A stretch of DNA of 64,000 bases from Stappia indica (GTDB taxonomy: Bacteria > Pseudomonadota > Alphaproteobacteria > Rhizobiales > Stappiaceae), in the NCBI RefSeq assembly GCF_009789575.1, contig NZ_CP046908.1, positions 3,501,001 to 3,565,000 on the forward strand, in the 5' to 3' direction. Shown piece by piece: positions 51,613 through 61,410 of this stretch. The position numbers and the translations under genes were made by a program. The notes under the pieces are model-generated. The model had not been told where the DNA came from and did no database searches. It saw nothing but the letters and a program-made list of their open reading frames with translations. Numbering within the stretch: the stretch's first letter is position 1; each line of letters starts with the position of its first letter.

Positions 51613-54033
51613 ATGAAGTTCACCCTGTCCTGGCTGAAGGAACATCTGGAGACCGACGCCACCCTCGACGAGATCGTCGAGGCGCTGACCCGCGTCGGCC
51701 TGGAGGTCGAGGATGTCGCCAACCCGGCCGACCGCCTCAAGCCCTTCACCATCGCCAAGGTGCTGGAGGCCCGCCAGCACCCCAATGCGGATCGCCTGCG
51801 TGTGCTCACCGTCGATGCCGGCGACGGCAAGGAGCCGCTGCAGATCGTCTGCGGCGCGCCCAATGCCCGCACCGGCCTCGTCGGCGTGCTCGCCCGTCCG
51901 GGCGACTATGTGCCCGGCATCGACGTCACCCTGTCCGTCGGCAAGATCCGCGACGTCGAAAGCTTCGGCATGATGTGCTCGGAGCGCGAGCTGGAGCTGT
52001 CGGAGGCCCATGACGGCATCATCGACCTTCCCGACGACGCGCCGGTCGGCATGTCCTACGCCGCCTATGTCGGGCTCGACGATCCGGTCATCGAGATCGG
52101 CCTGACGCCGAATCGTCCCGATTGCACCGGCGTCTCCGGCATCGCCCGCGACCTTGCCGCCGTCGGCCTCGGCAAGCTGAAGGAAAACCGCCCGGCCCAG
52201 ATCCCGGGCGAGGGCCCGTGCCCGGTCGATGTGCGGCTGGAATTCGGCGACACGCCCTCGCTCTGCCCGGCCTTCGGCCTGCGCCTGGTGCGCGGCGTCA
52301 AGAACGGCCCCTCGCCGGAGTGGATGCAGAAGCGCCTGCGCGCCATCGGCCTGCGCCCGATCAACGCGCTGGTCGACATCACCAACTACATCACCTTCGA
52401 CCGGGGCCGCCCGCTGCATGTCTTCGACGCGGCCAAGGTCAAGGGCGATCTCGTCGTGCGGCGCGGCCGCGACGGCGAGGAGCTGCTGGCGCTCGACGGG
52501 CGCACCTACAAGGTGGACGACAGCATCTGCGTCATCGCCGACGACAACGGCCTGGAATCCCTGGCCGGCATCATGGGCGGCGAGCTGTCCGGTTGCACCG
52601 ACGAGACCACCGACGTGCTGATCGAATCGGCCCTGTGGGACGAGGCCAACATCGCCCGCACCGGCCGCCGGCTCGGCATCAACACCGATGCCCGCTACCG
52701 CTTCGAGCGCGGTGCCGATCCCGCCTTCTGCCTGCCGGGCCTCGAGCTCGCCACCCGCATGGTCATGGACCTGTGCGGCGGCACGCCGAGCAAGGTGACG
52801 CTCGCCGGCGCCGTGCCGGAGACCGACCGCAGCATCGAGTTCCCTTATGCCGAGGTGAAGCGCCTGTCCGGCCTCAAGCTTTCCGAGGCCGAGATCAAGG
52901 GCGTGCTCACCCGCCTCGGCTTCTGGGTCACCGGCACCGGCGACACCGTGCGCGTCGCCCCGCCGTCCTGGCGCCCGGACATCCATGGCAAGGCGGATCT
53001 CGTCGAGGAAGTGGTGCGCATCGTCGGCCTCGATTCGGTCGCCTCGACGCCGCTGCCGCGCGGGGCCACCGTCGCCCGCCAGATGCTCACCCCGGCGCAG
53101 GTCCGCCGCTCGCAGGCGCGCCGCGCGCTCGCCGTGCGCGGCATGAAGGAGGCCGTTACCTGGTCCTTCATCCCGCAGGACCAGGCCGAGGCCTTCGGCG
53201 GCGGCTCGCCGGTCCTGCGCCTTGCCAACCCGATTTCCGCCGACATGTCGGACATGCGCCCCAGCCTGGTGCCGGGCCTTGCCACGGCGGCGCAGCGCAA
53301 TGCCGACCGCGGCTATCCGGACGTCGCCCTGTTCGAGGTCGGCCAGGTCTTCACTGATGACACGCCGCAGGGCCAGTCGATGGTCGCCGCCGGCCTGCGC
53401 CGCGGCACCGCGGTGATGACCGGCGCCGACCGCCACTGGGCCGGCAATGCGCCCGAGGTCGGCGTGTTCGACGCCCGCGCCGATGCCGAGGCGGTCCTGG
53501 CCGCCATCGGCGCGCCGGTCGACAAGCTGATGGTCTTTTCCGAAAGCGCGCCCTGGCTGCATCCGGGCCGCTCCGGCGAGCTGCGCCTCGGCCCCAAGAC
53601 GGTGCTGGCCCGCTTCGGCGAGCTGCATCCGCGCATCGCGAGGGCGTTCGATCTCGACGGCCGGCTCGCCGTCTTCGAGGTCTATCTCGATGCGGTGCCG
53701 CTGCCCAAGGGCAAGGCCGGCCGCTCCAAGGGCGCCTTCGCCGCTTCCGACCTGATGCCGGTGCGCCGCGACTTCGCCTTCGTCGTCGAGGAGGCGGTCA
53801 CCGCCGACCGGCTGCTCAAGGCCGCGCGCGCTGCCGAGAAGACCTTGATCAGCGATGTCACGCTGTTCGACGTCTATCGCGGTGCCGGCGTTGCCGAGGG
53901 TCACAAGTCGCTGGCCATCGACGTCACGCTGCAGCCGCGCGAGCGCACCCTCACCGAGGAGGAGATCGACGCGGTCGGCGCCAAGATCCGCGCCGCGGTG
54001 GAAAAGGCGACCGGCGGCACCCTGCGCGGCTGA
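51613..54033 (+). CDS. pheT: Phenylalanyl-tRNA synthetase beta subunit
   Basis: An 806-residue protein of normal length. Domain order: N-terminal B1 and tRNA-binding OB fold (about 40-150), B3/B4 editing region (about 210-390), B5 (about 400-475), catalytic-like core, and FDX-ACB anticodon-binding domain (about 712-805, [16 protein letters not shown]). [20 protein letters not shown] is a typical start. The beta subunit hydrolyses misacylated Tyr-tRNA(Phe) and recognises the tRNA. Transcribed with pheS and the intervening membrane-protein gene. Confidence 0.97.
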   Translation: MKFTLSWLKEHLETDATLDEIVEALTRVGLEVEDVANPADRLKPFTIAKVLEARQHPNADRLRVLTVDAGDGKEPLQIVCGAPNARTGLVGVLARPGDYVPGIDVTLSVGKIRDVESFGMMCSERELELSEAHDGIIDLPDDAPVGMSYAAYVGLDDPVIEIGLTPNRPDCTGVSGIARDLAAVGLGKLKENRPAQIPGEGPCPVDVRLEFGDTPSLCPAFGLRLVRGVKNGPSPEWMQKRLRAIGLRPINALVDITNYITFDRGRPLHVFDAAKVKGDLVVRRGRDGEELLALDGRTYKVDDSICVIADDNGLESLAGIMGGELSGCTDETTDVLIESALWDEANIARTGRRLGINTDARYRFERGADPAFCLPGLELATRMVMDLCGGTPSKVTLAGAVPETDRSIEFPYAEVKRLSGLKLSEAEIKGVLTRLGFWVTGTGDTVRVAPPSWRPDIHGKADLVEEVVRIVGLDSVASTPLPRGATVARQMLTPAQVRRSQARRALAVRGMKEAVTWSFIPQDQAEAFGGGSPVLRLANPISADMSDMRPSLVPGLATAAQRNADRGYPDVALFEVGQVFTDDTPQGQSMVAAGLRRGTAVMTGADRHWAGNAPEVGVFDARADAEAVLAAIGAPVDKLMVFSESAPWLHPGRSGELRLGPKTVLARFGELHPRIARAFDLDGRLAVFEVYLDAVPLPKGKAGRSKGAFAASDLMPVRRDFAFVVEEAVTADRLLKAARAAEKTLISDVTLFDVYRGAGVAEGHKSLAIDVTLQPRERTLTEEEIDAVGAKIRAAVEKATGGTLRG

Positions 54034-54177
54034 CGGCCAAGATTGAGTCTTGTGCTGCCGCCCCGCATCGGGTGGCGGCCCGTCACGGGACTTGCGCCGC
54101 GCGGGCGTGCCCTTCATCCTTGCGGGCAAGGGGGCGACGCGCGGTATTGCCTGCGCGCATCACGAAAGGGTCATGCG

Positions 54178-55224
54178 ATGAAGCCGGCGCAAGCCGTGCC
54201 TCCCGCCCTTGGCCAGGGCCTTGCCTTCGGGCGCACCACGCTGGGCGATCCCTCGCTGACGGGCGAGGACGACCGCAGGCGCGTGCTGGAACTGATCCTG
54301 CGCACCGATCCGGTGGTGATGCGCGTGCTGCGGATCGCCCGCGGTCTTGCCCTGCCGGACTGGCGGCTGGCCAGCGGTGCCATCTACCAGACCGTCTGGA
54401 ACGCGCTGACCGGCCGCCCCGCCGGCCATGGCATCCGCGATTTCGACCTGCTCTATTTCGACGGCGCCGATACCAGCTACGAGGCCGAGGACCGGGTGAT
54501 CACCCGCGCCCGCCCGCGCTTTTCGTCCCTGCCGGCGCCGGTGGAAATCCGCAACCAGGCGCGCGTGCCCCTGTGGTTTCGGCAAAAGCACGGCATCGAC
54601 TATCCGCCGCTCTCCTGCACCGACGAGGCGCTGGTCAACTACGCCGCGCGCACCCATTCGGTCGCCGTGCGGCTGGAGGCGGACGGTCGCCTGTCGCTCG
54701 CCGCGCCGTTCGGTCTGGCCGATATCTTCGCCATGCGGCTGGTGCCGAACCCGGTGCTCGACAATTCCTCGACCTATCTGGACAAGGCGCTGCGGATGAA
54801 GGCCGCCTGGCCGGAGCTGGAGATCCTGCCCTGGCCGTCGCCTGGGCTTGCCGGCGTCGCTCCGCCGAAAATCCAGCCCGAACACCCCTCCTCGCGCCCC
54901 GCTGAGGTGCCGTCTCCCGAGCCGGCCAACGAGGACGAGCCGGGCGAGGACCCGCCCGCCGTCCCGCACATACTCTCGCACCGCGAGGACCTGCTGCGGC
55001 AGAGCCCGTTCCGCCGCCATCTTGCCGGCGACCGCTATGCGCGTCTGGTGGGCGGCGATCTCGGCGCGAAGGCCGTAGCGGACGAGCCTGCGGGCGAGAG
55101 CGCAGCCGCAGCGCCTGCCGGCCCTGCGCCCTCCGATCCTGGGGCTGCGGATCAGCCGGCGGCGAGCGTTGCCCGCGACTGGATCCGCGTCTCCACCAGC
55201 CCACGGAGCGAATTTCCCAGATAG
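54178..55224 (+). CDS. Nucleotidyltransferase-family protein (PF06042-like) with Pro/Ala-rich tail
   Basis: A 348-residue protein. The first 215 residues match the NTP_transf_6-type family: LPDWRLASGAIYQTVWN, GIRDFDLLYFDG (probable metal-binding Asp pair) and a conserved PFGLADIFAMRLVPNP. Its substrate is unknown. The last 130 residues are low-complexity Pro/Ala/Glu-rich. The final 73 bases overlap the convergent pabB-pabC gene. The ATG at 54178 has GAAAGGG upstream. Tail length may vary between strains. Confidence 0.78.
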   Translation: MKPAQAVPPALGQGLAFGRTTLGDPSLTGEDDRRRVLELILRTDPVVMRVLRIARGLALPDWRLASGAIYQTVWNALTGRPAGHGIRDFDLLYFDGADTSYEAEDRVITRARPRFSSLPAPVEIRNQARVPLWFRQKHGIDYPPLSCTDEALVNYAARTHSVAVRLEADGRLSLAAPFGLADIFAMRLVPNPVLDNSSTYLDKALRMKAAWPELEILPWPSPGLAGVAPPKIQPEHPSSRPAEVPSPEPANEDEPGEDPPAVPHILSHREDLLRQSPFRRHLAGDRYARLVGGDLGAKAVADEPAGESAAAAPAGPAPSDPGAADQPAASVARDWIRVSTSPRSEFPR

Positions 55225-57014
55225 ATCTTCTCGGCCCGGGCCAGATCCTCGGGCCGCAGGTCCGCCTCCGCCGCCCGCCCGCTTTCCAGCAGCGCCTGCC
55301 GCAGCGTGCCCGGCAGCAGCCCGTGCCGCAGCGCCGGCGTCAGCAGCCGGCCGCCGCGCGCGACGAAGAGGTTGGTGAAGCTCCCTTCCGTCAGATAACC
55401 CTCGGCATTGGCGAAGATCACCTCGTCGCAGCCGGTCGAAGCACAAAGCCGCGCCCGCGTGCCGTCGTAGATCTCGCGCCGCGTCGTCTTGTGCAGCAAC
55501 AACGGATCGCCGGCCGCCATCGTCACGTCGGCGAGAGCGGCCGTCCAGTGCGAAACAGCCGGCGGCAGGTCGCGGTCTTCCAGCGACAGTTTTCCGCTGC
55601 CGGCCAGCTCCAGCCGCACCCGGCGCGGGCCCTGGAAAGCCGCTGCCCGGCCTGCCAGCAGAGCTCGCGCAGCCTCCACATCCAGCGGAAAGCCGAGCTG
55701 CGCGGCACTGTTGGTGAGCCGGCTAATATGCCGTTCGAGCAGCAGGTATCCGGCCAGCGGCTCTCCCGTCTCCGCCGGGTGCCAGGCCATGGTCTCGAAC
55801 AGCGAGAAGTCGGGCGCCTTGCGCTCCAGGAAGGCGAGCTTCAGCCGGCATTCGTCGTATTCCGGCGTGCTGGCGGAATCGAACACCAGTCCCGATCCCG
55901 CGCCCGCCTCGAACCGGCCGTCCTCGTCCACCACCAGCGTGCGGATCGCCACGTTGAAGCGGAAGTCGCCGGAGGGCTCCAGATGGCCGATGCCGCCGGT
56001 ATAGATGCCGCGCGGTCCGCTCTCTAGGCTGTGGATGATCTGCATTGCCGAGAGCTTCGGCGCCCCGGTGATCGAGCCGCAGGGAAACAGCTCGCGCATG
56101 CAGGCGGCAAAGCCGGTCTCGCTAGGGACCTCGCCTTCCACGGTCGAGGTCATCTGGAACAGCGTCGCATAGGGCTCGACCTCGAACAGGCGCGGCACTT
56201 TCACGCTGCCCGTTGCCGCGATGCGCGACAGGTCGTTGCGCATCAGGTCGACGATCATCACGTTCTCGGCCCGTGACTTCGGGTCGCTCGCGAGCGCCCG
56301 CGCGATCCGCCGGTCCTCCTCGGCCGCCCGCCCGCGCGGGGCCGTGCCCTTCATCGGCCGCGTGGCGATGCGCGTGCCGCGCCGCTCCAGGAACAGCTCG
56401 GGCGACAGCGACAGCACGGTGTGCGTTTCCGTGCGCAGGAAAGCGGCATGGCCGACCGGCTGCGACAGCAGCAGGCGGGCGAACAGCCGCGCCGGGTCGC
56501 CGGCGATCCGCCCGCGCGCCCGCATGGTCAGGTTGGCCTGGTAGATGTCGCCCTTGGCAAGATGGTCGCGCACGGCGGCAAAGGCCGCCTCATACGCCTC
56601 GCGCGTCAGCTCGAAACCGTCGACCCTGGCCTCGACCCCGCCGCAGCCCTCTTGCGCGATGTCGCCGGCGCCGATCCGCGCCAGCGCCTCGCTCAATGTC
56701 AGCTGCTCGGTCGCGTCATAGACGCCGAAGCGCACCAGTGGCAGCGCCGGGTCGCTCGGCGCGAGGCTTCGCAGCTTCTCTTCGAAGGCAAAGCCCGCCT
56801 CGTAGGCGATGTATCCGGCGACATGAAAGCCCGCGCGTGCTGCCGCCTCGGCCTCGGCGAGCGCCGCCTCGACCGCGCCGACCTCATGGCAGGCGATGAC
56901 CCGCCGCGGCCCGGCGAACAGCAGCGCCGTTCCCGCTCCCGCGTCGAAAAGCACCAGCACGTCGGCGGGTATTTCGGGAGCCGCCGCCGTTCCCGTGTCG
57001 CCGCTCTCGCCCAT
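55152..57014 (-). CDS. pabB-pabC: Fused aminodeoxychorismate synthase component I / aminodeoxychorismate lyase
   Basis: A 620-residue fusion. The N-terminal part (1-395) is chorismate-binding PabB: KGDIYQANLTMRARG, RPMKGTAPRGR, LMRNDLSRIAATGSVKV, ELFPCGSITGAPKLSAMQII. The C-terminal part (405-620) is a class IV PLP aminotransferase-fold lyase with the cofactor Lys in LLLHKTTRREIYDG and FANAEGYLTEGSFTNLFV. Together they convert chorismate and ammonia to 4-aminobenzoate for folate. The glutaminase PabA is not in the window. Ends by overlapping the nucleotidyltransferase gene tail-to-tail. Confidence 0.93.
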   Translation of the reverse strand: MGESGDTGTAAAPEIPADVLVLFDAGAGTALLFAGPRRVIACHEVGAVEAALAEAEAAARAGFHVAGYIAYEAGFAFEEKLRSLAPSDPALPLVRFGVYDATEQLTLSEALARIGAGDIAQEGCGGVEARVDGFELTREAYEAAFAAVRDHLAKGDIYQANLTMRARGRIAGDPARLFARLLLSQPVGHAAFLRTETHTVLSLSPELFLERRGTRIATRPMKGTAPRGRAAEEDRRIARALASDPKSRAENVMIVDLMRNDLSRIAATGSVKVPRLFEVEPYATLFQMTSTVEGEVPSETGFAACMRELFPCGSITGAPKLSAMQIIHSLESGPRGIYTGGIGHLEPSGDFRFNVAIRTLVVDEDGRFEAGAGSGLVFDSASTPEYDECRLKLAFLERKAPDFSLFETMAWHPAETGEPLAGYLLLERHISRLTNSAAQLGFPLDVEAARALLAGRAAAFQGPRRVRLELAGSGKLSLEDRDLPPAVSHWTAALADVTMAAGDPLLLHKTTRREIYDGTRARLCASTGCDEVIFANAEGYLTEGSFTNLFVARGGRLLTPALRHGLLPGTLRQALLESGRAAEADLRPEDLARAEKIYLGNSLRGLVETRIQSRATLAAG

Positions 57015-57126
57015 CTGCTGCCGGCCTCGTCCTGTCAGCCCGTCCCCGCCGGCCCTCTTAAGCCGGTTGCCCCGCGTTGCATAGCCGTCGGCGCGACATG
57101 GGCCCGCCCGTTTGCGCCGTGACGCT

Positions 57127-58152
57127 TCACACGGCGACGATCGCGCAGGTCATCAAGGCGCCGTAGGTGTCGCACATGCGCGCATGCACCTTGTCGAGGA
57201 TGCGGCGCGGCGAGCCCATCAGCCGGCCCATCAGGTGGTCGCGCGGGTAGCGGTAGAGCTTGCCGAGGAAGCGGGTGATGCCACGCTTGCCGGTCACATG
57301 CGCCACGCCCGCATGCTCCGCCGTCAGCGTCTTCCACAGCATCTCGTAGTTCGCCGGTATCGGCCGCGGCATGTCGCAGAACGCCGCCCCCGTCTTGCGG
57401 GCGATCAGCGTCGTGCTGCCGCTGCTTTCGGGCAGGATCTCGAAGCCCGCCTTCAGCACCATCGCCTTCAACGTCTCGTGGCTGAAATTGTAGACATGGG
57501 CGTAGTGGAAGCGGGTCCAGGGCGCGTGACTGGCATGGCCGATGTCGGGCACGGCGACGCACAGGATGCCGTCCGGCCGCAGCAGGGTGTTGAGGAAGCG
57601 CAGCGAGGCGAGCGGGTCCGGCAGGTGCTCCAGCACATGGCTGAGGTTCAGAATGTCGAAATGCTCCTTCGGCAGGTCCGCCTGCTCGAACGTGCAGTTC
57701 TGCACCGGCAGGCCGAGCTCCTCGCGGCTATAGTCGGCATAGCCGGTGTTCGGCTCGACACCCGCCACCTCGAAGCCCGCCTTGCGCGCCATGTAGAGGA
57801 TCTCGCCGCTGCCCGAGCCGATGTCGAGAAAGCGGCGCCGCTCGGGCCCGACCAGCGCGGCCAGCTGCGCCACCCGCAGATACGCGCCCGGCGCGTAGCG
57901 GTAGACATGCTTGAGCTTCGGCTTGTGGGTGCCCTTGTAGGCCTTGCGGTAGTCGTCGGCATAGAACCGCTGCAACTCCTCGGGCGAAGGGATCGGGTGG
58001 CTGTGCACCAGCCCGCAGCCGGTGCAGATCACGGTGGTCAGCTTCTGGAACCCGCGCCCCACCAGCGAGACCACCTGTCGTTCGCGCGTGCCGCAGATCG
58101 CGCAGTCGCATCCGGCCTCCAGCTTCTGGCCGGTCTTCATCGTATCGCTCAC
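57127..58152 (-). CDS. SAM-dependent methyltransferase with N-terminal zinc-binding domain
   Basis: A 341-residue protein. The N-terminus holds a Cys4 zinc site (Cys17, Cys20, Cys43, Cys46: CAICG and CTGCG), a class I SAM domain follows with RRFLDIGSGSGEI, then LSHVLEHLPDP. This resembles sugar C-methyltransferases and methyltransferase-23 proteins found near polysaccharide genes. The start is GTG at 58152, with GGGAGG four bases ahead; ATG at 58140 is less well placed. Substrate unknown. Confidence 0.86.
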   Translation of the reverse strand: MSDTMKTGQKLEAGCDCAICGTRERQVVSLVGRGFQKLTTVICTGCGLVHSHPIPSPEELQRFYADDYRKAYKGTHKPKLKHVYRYAPGAYLRVAQLAALVGPERRRFLDIGSGSGEILYMARKAGFEVAGVEPNTGYADYSREELGLPVQNCTFEQADLPKEHFDILNLSHVLEHLPDPLASLRFLNTLLRPDGILCVAVPDIGHASHAPWTRFHYAHVYNFSHETLKAMVLKAGFEILPESSGSTTLIARKTGAAFCDMPRPIPANYEMLWKTLTAEHAGVAHVTGKRGITRFLGKLYRYPRDHLMGRLMGSPRRILDKVHARMCDTYGALMTCAIVAV

Positions 58153-58338
58153 CCTGCCTCCCGAACGGTTGTTTCCCGGACGTTACGCAAGCCCCGCCGG
58201 CCCGGATCCATTCGAGATCGAACCTAGTAATTTTGCCAGGGTTTGCAACCCGACATGCCGTTGCGTCGTTACTTCTTACGTTTTCCTTCGCCGCGCGACC
58301 GGCTAGAGAATCGCGCTGGAGCAATTTCGGAGCACTGC

Positions 58339-60336
58339 ATGACCGGCGACCAGATCGCGATCCTTGCCATCCTCGCCCTGGCGATGGCGGCCTTCCTGTC
58401 CGGCCGCCTGCGGCACGACATGGTGGCGATGGGCGCGCTGATCGCCTGCGTCGCCGCCGGCCTCGTGCCTTCCGAGGAGGCCTTTGCCGGCTTCGGCCAT
58501 CCGGCGGTGATCACAGTCGCCTGCGTGCTGGTGCTCAGCCGCGGCCTGCAGACCTCCGGCGCCGTCGACGTGCTGGCCCGCACCGTGCTGCCGGACAATG
58601 CCGGGCGCACCCTGAGCCTTGCCGCGCTGACCGGCCTCGGCGCGGCGCTCTCCGGCTTCATGAACAATGTCGGCGCCATGGCGCTCCTGATGCCGGTGGC
58701 GCTGCAGCTCGCCCGCCGCCTCGACATGACGCCGGGGCGGATGCTGATGCCGCTCGCCTTCGGCACCATTCTCGGCGGCATGACCACGCTGATCGGCACG
58801 CCGCCCAACCTGATCGTCTCCGGCTTCCGCGCCTCCGCCGGCAGCGGCGGTTTTTCCATGTTCGACTTCGCGCCCGTCGGCCTTGCCGTGGCGCTGGCTG
58901 GCCTTGCCTTCATCGTCGCCGTCGGCTGGCGGCTGGTGCCGATCACCCGCGCCGCGGCCGGCGAGGCCTTCGAGGTCGGCTCGTATCTGACGGAAGTGCG
59001 GGTGGGCGAGAAGGGCAAGGCCGACGGCATGAGCCTGCACGAGATCGAGGCCGAGCTCGACAAGGCCGATGCCCAGGTCGTCGGCCTGGTGCGCGGCGGC
59101 CTGCGCGTCAGCGCCCCGCGCGGCAACCGCCGCGTCCAGGGCGGCGACGTCCTGGTGCTTGAGGCGGATGTCGAGGGCATCGCCGAGGCGCTCTCCAAGC
59201 TCGACCTCAAGCTGGAGGAGCAGGCCAAGGCCCGCGACGAGGAGCGCGAGAAGAAGGAGCGCGTGCGCGAGCAGGCGGCCCGCCGCGACGAGGACGAGCA
59301 ACGCCGCCGCGAGATCGACGAGGCGGCCAGCCTCGGCGACGTGGCGCTTGCGCCCGAACCGAAGCTCGATCCGGAGCCGGAACCGGCGCCGCAGGAGAGC
59401 GAGACGAAGAAGGCGCAGGCAAAACCCGGCGAGGGCGGCGAGGGCGAGGCCCGCGAGGCCCGCCGCGACACGGAAGCGGAAGAGGTGGTGCTGCGCGAGC
59501 TGGTGGTGCGGCCCGAATCGCAGCTGGTCGGCCGCTCGGCCCGCGACCTCGCCCTGCGCAGCCGCTTCGGCGTCAACCTGCTCGGCGTCTCGCGCGACGG
59601 GCGCCGCTCGACCTCGCGCCTGCGCACCCTGCGGCTGCAATCGGGCGACCTGCTGTTGATGCAGGGACCGGCCGACGTGCTGGCCGAGTTCGCCTCGGAG
59701 ACCGGCTGCGTGCCGCTGGCCGAGCGCGAATTGCGCATTCCCGACAAGCGCAAGGCGCTGCTGGCGGCCGGCATTCTCGGCCTGTCGATCCTGGTCACGG
59801 TCGTCGGCCTGCTGCCGGCTGCCGTCGCCTTCGCCGCCGGCGTGCTCGCCTCCATGGTTCTGCGCACCGTGCCGCTGCGCTCCGTCTACACCGCCGTCGA
59901 CTGGCCGGTGGTGGTGCTGCTCGCCGCCCTCATTCCCGTCGCCGGGGCGATGGAGGCGACCGGCACGGCCGAGCTCATCGCCACCTTCCTGGTCGGCACC
60001 CTGGCGCAGGGCCATCCGGTGGCGGCGCTGGCGATGGTGCTGGTCGTCACCATGTTCCTGTCGGACGTCATGAACAACGCGGCGACGGCGGCCGTCATGT
60101 GCCCCATCGCCATCGGCATCGCGGCGACGCTCGGCGTCAACCCGGATGCCTTCCTGATGTCGGTGGCCATCGGCGCCTCCTGCGCCTTCCTCACCCCCAT
60201 CGGCCACCAGAACAACACGCTGATCCTGGGGCCGGGCGGCTTCGGCTTCGGCGACTACTGGCGCCTCGGCCTGCCGCTGGAGCTGGTGGTGGCCTCGGTG
60301 GCCGTGCCGATGCTGCTCCTCGTCTGGCCTCTGTAA
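58339..60336 (+). CDS. SLC13-family permease with two RCK_C (TrkA-C) domains
   Basis: A 665-residue membrane transporter of the DASS/CitT type. Membrane halves at about 1-200 and 470-665 hold the paired signatures LSGFMNNVGAMALLMPVA, GTPPNLIVSGF, SDVMNNAATAAVMCP and LTPIGHQNNTLI. Two cytoplasmic RCK_C domains (about 210-290 and 383-465) lie in the central loop, separated by a 90-residue highly charged low-complexity linker (291-382). Related proteins take up sulfate, citrate or similar anions with Na+. GGAG precedes the ATG. Substrate not deducible. Confidence 0.88.
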   Translation: MTGDQIAILAILALAMAAFLSGRLRHDMVAMGALIACVAAGLVPSEEAFAGFGHPAVITVACVLVLSRGLQTSGAVDVLARTVLPDNAGRTLSLAALTGLGAALSGFMNNVGAMALLMPVALQLARRLDMTPGRMLMPLAFGTILGGMTTLIGTPPNLIVSGFRASAGSGGFSMFDFAPVGLAVALAGLAFIVAVGWRLVPITRAAAGEAFEVGSYLTEVRVGEKGKADGMSLHEIEAELDKADAQVVGLVRGGLRVSAPRGNRRVQGGDVLVLEADVEGIAEALSKLDLKLEEQAKARDEEREKKERVREQAARRDEDEQRRREIDEAASLGDVALAPEPKLDPEPEPAPQESETKKAQAKPGEGGEGEAREARRDTEAEEVVLRELVVRPESQLVGRSARDLALRSRFGVNLLGVSRDGRRSTSRLRTLRLQSGDLLLMQGPADVLAEFASETGCVPLAERELRIPDKRKALLAAGILGLSILVTVVGLLPAAVAFAAGVLASMVLRTVPLRSVYTAVDWPVVVLLAALIPVAGAMEATGTAELIATFLVGTLAQGHPVAALAMVLVVTMFLSDVMNNAATAAVMCPIAIGIAATLGVNPDAFLMSVAIGASCAFLTPIGHQNNTLILGPGGFGFGDYWRLGLPLELVVASVAVPMLLLVWPL

Positions 60337-60372
60337 GGTCGCCGAGGAGCAGGACGGGACGGATTGCGGGTA

Positions 60373-60972
60373 TCAGGCGCGCTTGCGCCCCGTGAACATC
60401 GCCGTAACCAGGTTTTCCTTGTGTTCGAAGCTGGCCAGCAGCACGCCCGCCACATGCAGGAAGATCAGCGCCAGCGTGCCGTTCGCCAGCACCTCGTGCA
60501 GCTCTTCCAGCCACTTTGCGTCGCGATAGGCCAGCGTCTCCATCATGTAGCCGGTGACGCAGATGCCGGCGGTGGCCGCGATCAGCGCCAGCACCATGGC
60601 CCCGCCCGCCGGATTGTGGCCGAGATGCCGCCGCGCCTTCAGCCGCAGGCTGTCGGCCAGGAACCGCAGCACCTCGCCCGGCGGCCGCACGAAGTCGGCA
60701 AAGCGCGCATGCTGCGGGCCGACGAAGCCCCAGACGATGCGCAGGGCCAGCAGCGCGGCGATGGTGTAGCCGGCGATCTCGTGCACCTGCTGCACCTCTT
60801 CCGCCGTCGCATAGGCGAGGGCGAAGGCACCCACCAGCGACCAGTGGAACAGGCGCACCAACGGGTCCCAGACCCGCACGGTGCCCGATACGTCCGCACC
60901 CGCACCGGCCCCCGCCGGCGTGGCGGACGGCATCACGCCGTCCGCATCCGCCTGGTTCGGCGAGCCGTTCAT
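60373..60972 (-). CDS. Cytochrome b561-type membrane protein
   Basis: A 199-residue four-helix cytochrome b. Likely heme ligands: LVRLFHWSLVGAFAL, VQQVHEIAGYTIAAL, and LEELHEVLANG with LIFLHVAGVLLAS. Members pass electrons from quinones or reductases to periplasmic partners. An N-terminal extension of 30 residues is disordered. The ATG at 60972 overlaps the stop of the PepSY gene (60969), so the PepSY protein and cytochrome are co-expressed. Confidence 0.88.
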   Translation of the reverse strand: MNGSPNQADADGVMPSATPAGAGAGADVSGTVRVWDPLVRLFHWSLVGAFALAYATAEEVQQVHEIAGYTIAALLALRIVWGFVGPQHARFADFVRPPGEVLRFLADSLRLKARRHLGHNPAGGAMVLALIAATAGICVTGYMMETLAYRDAKWLEELHEVLANGTLALIFLHVAGVLLASFEHKENLVTAMFTGRKRA

Positions 60973-61271
60973 CCCCGCTTGCCGCGCGTGTCGTCCCGGC
61001 GCAGGATCTCGCCGGTCACCGGATGCACGTCGGCCTCGATCCGCACGCCGTTGGCGTCGCGGCCCTCGACCTCGTAGACGCCGTCGTCGATCTCGATCTC
61101 GCGGATCGTGTAGCCGGCGGCCTCCATCTTGGCCGTGACGTCGGCAAGGCTCATCCACTGGTCGCGCGGCGCGTCGATGCCCCAGCGGTTGCGGCCGTCG
61201 TCGTCGCCGGCCATGGCAAGGCTCGGGCTGGCGGCGAGGGCGAGGAGGGCGATGGCAAGGGTCTTGTTCAT
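60969..61271 (-). CDS. Secreted PepSY-domain protein
   Basis: A 100-residue periplasmic protein. Signal peptide at residues 1-21 (LAIALLALAASPSLAMAG), then one PepSY domain: SLADVTAKMEAAGYTIREIE, EVEGRDANGVRIEADVHP and TGEIL. PepSY proteins commonly accompany cytochrome b and two-component genes and may bind peptides or metals. First gene of the pair with the cytochrome b. Divergent from the second PepSY/two-component operon across 139 bases. Confidence 0.9.
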   Translation of the reverse strand: MNKTLAIALLALAASPSLAMAGDDDGRNRWGIDAPRDQWMSLADVTAKMEAAGYTIREIEIDDGVYEVEGRDANGVRIEADVHPVTGEILRRDDTRGKRG

Positions 61272-61368
61272 GATGGGTCTTCCTGTTTCTGCGTTGCCGC
61301 GGCTCGCTTTCGAACCGCGAATGTCGCCATCATGGACGAGCCCCCCTGACGCCGCGCCGATGCGCCTC

Positions 61369-61385
61369 GTCAGGCAATTGTCAGG
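61369..61385. promoter_or_regulatory. Direct repeats typical of an OmpR-family binding site
   Basis: GTCAGG occurs twice with an 11-base period (61369-61374 and 61380-61385). An inverted copy, CCTGACG, lies at 61345-61351. This spacing is the usual one for PhoP/OmpR-type response regulators. It sits in the divergent region upstream of both PepSY genes and is probably bound by the regulator encoded at 61743. Confidence 0.6.
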
Positions 61386-61410
61386 ATCGATGCCTTATGG
61401 AAACGAGGTC

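Noticed and set aside
51586-54129. 847-residue open frame antisense to pheT
   Set aside because: It is the mirror of a highly conserved, unquestionable gene. The translation is low-complexity (His, Gly, Ala, Arg-rich) and no family motif is seen.
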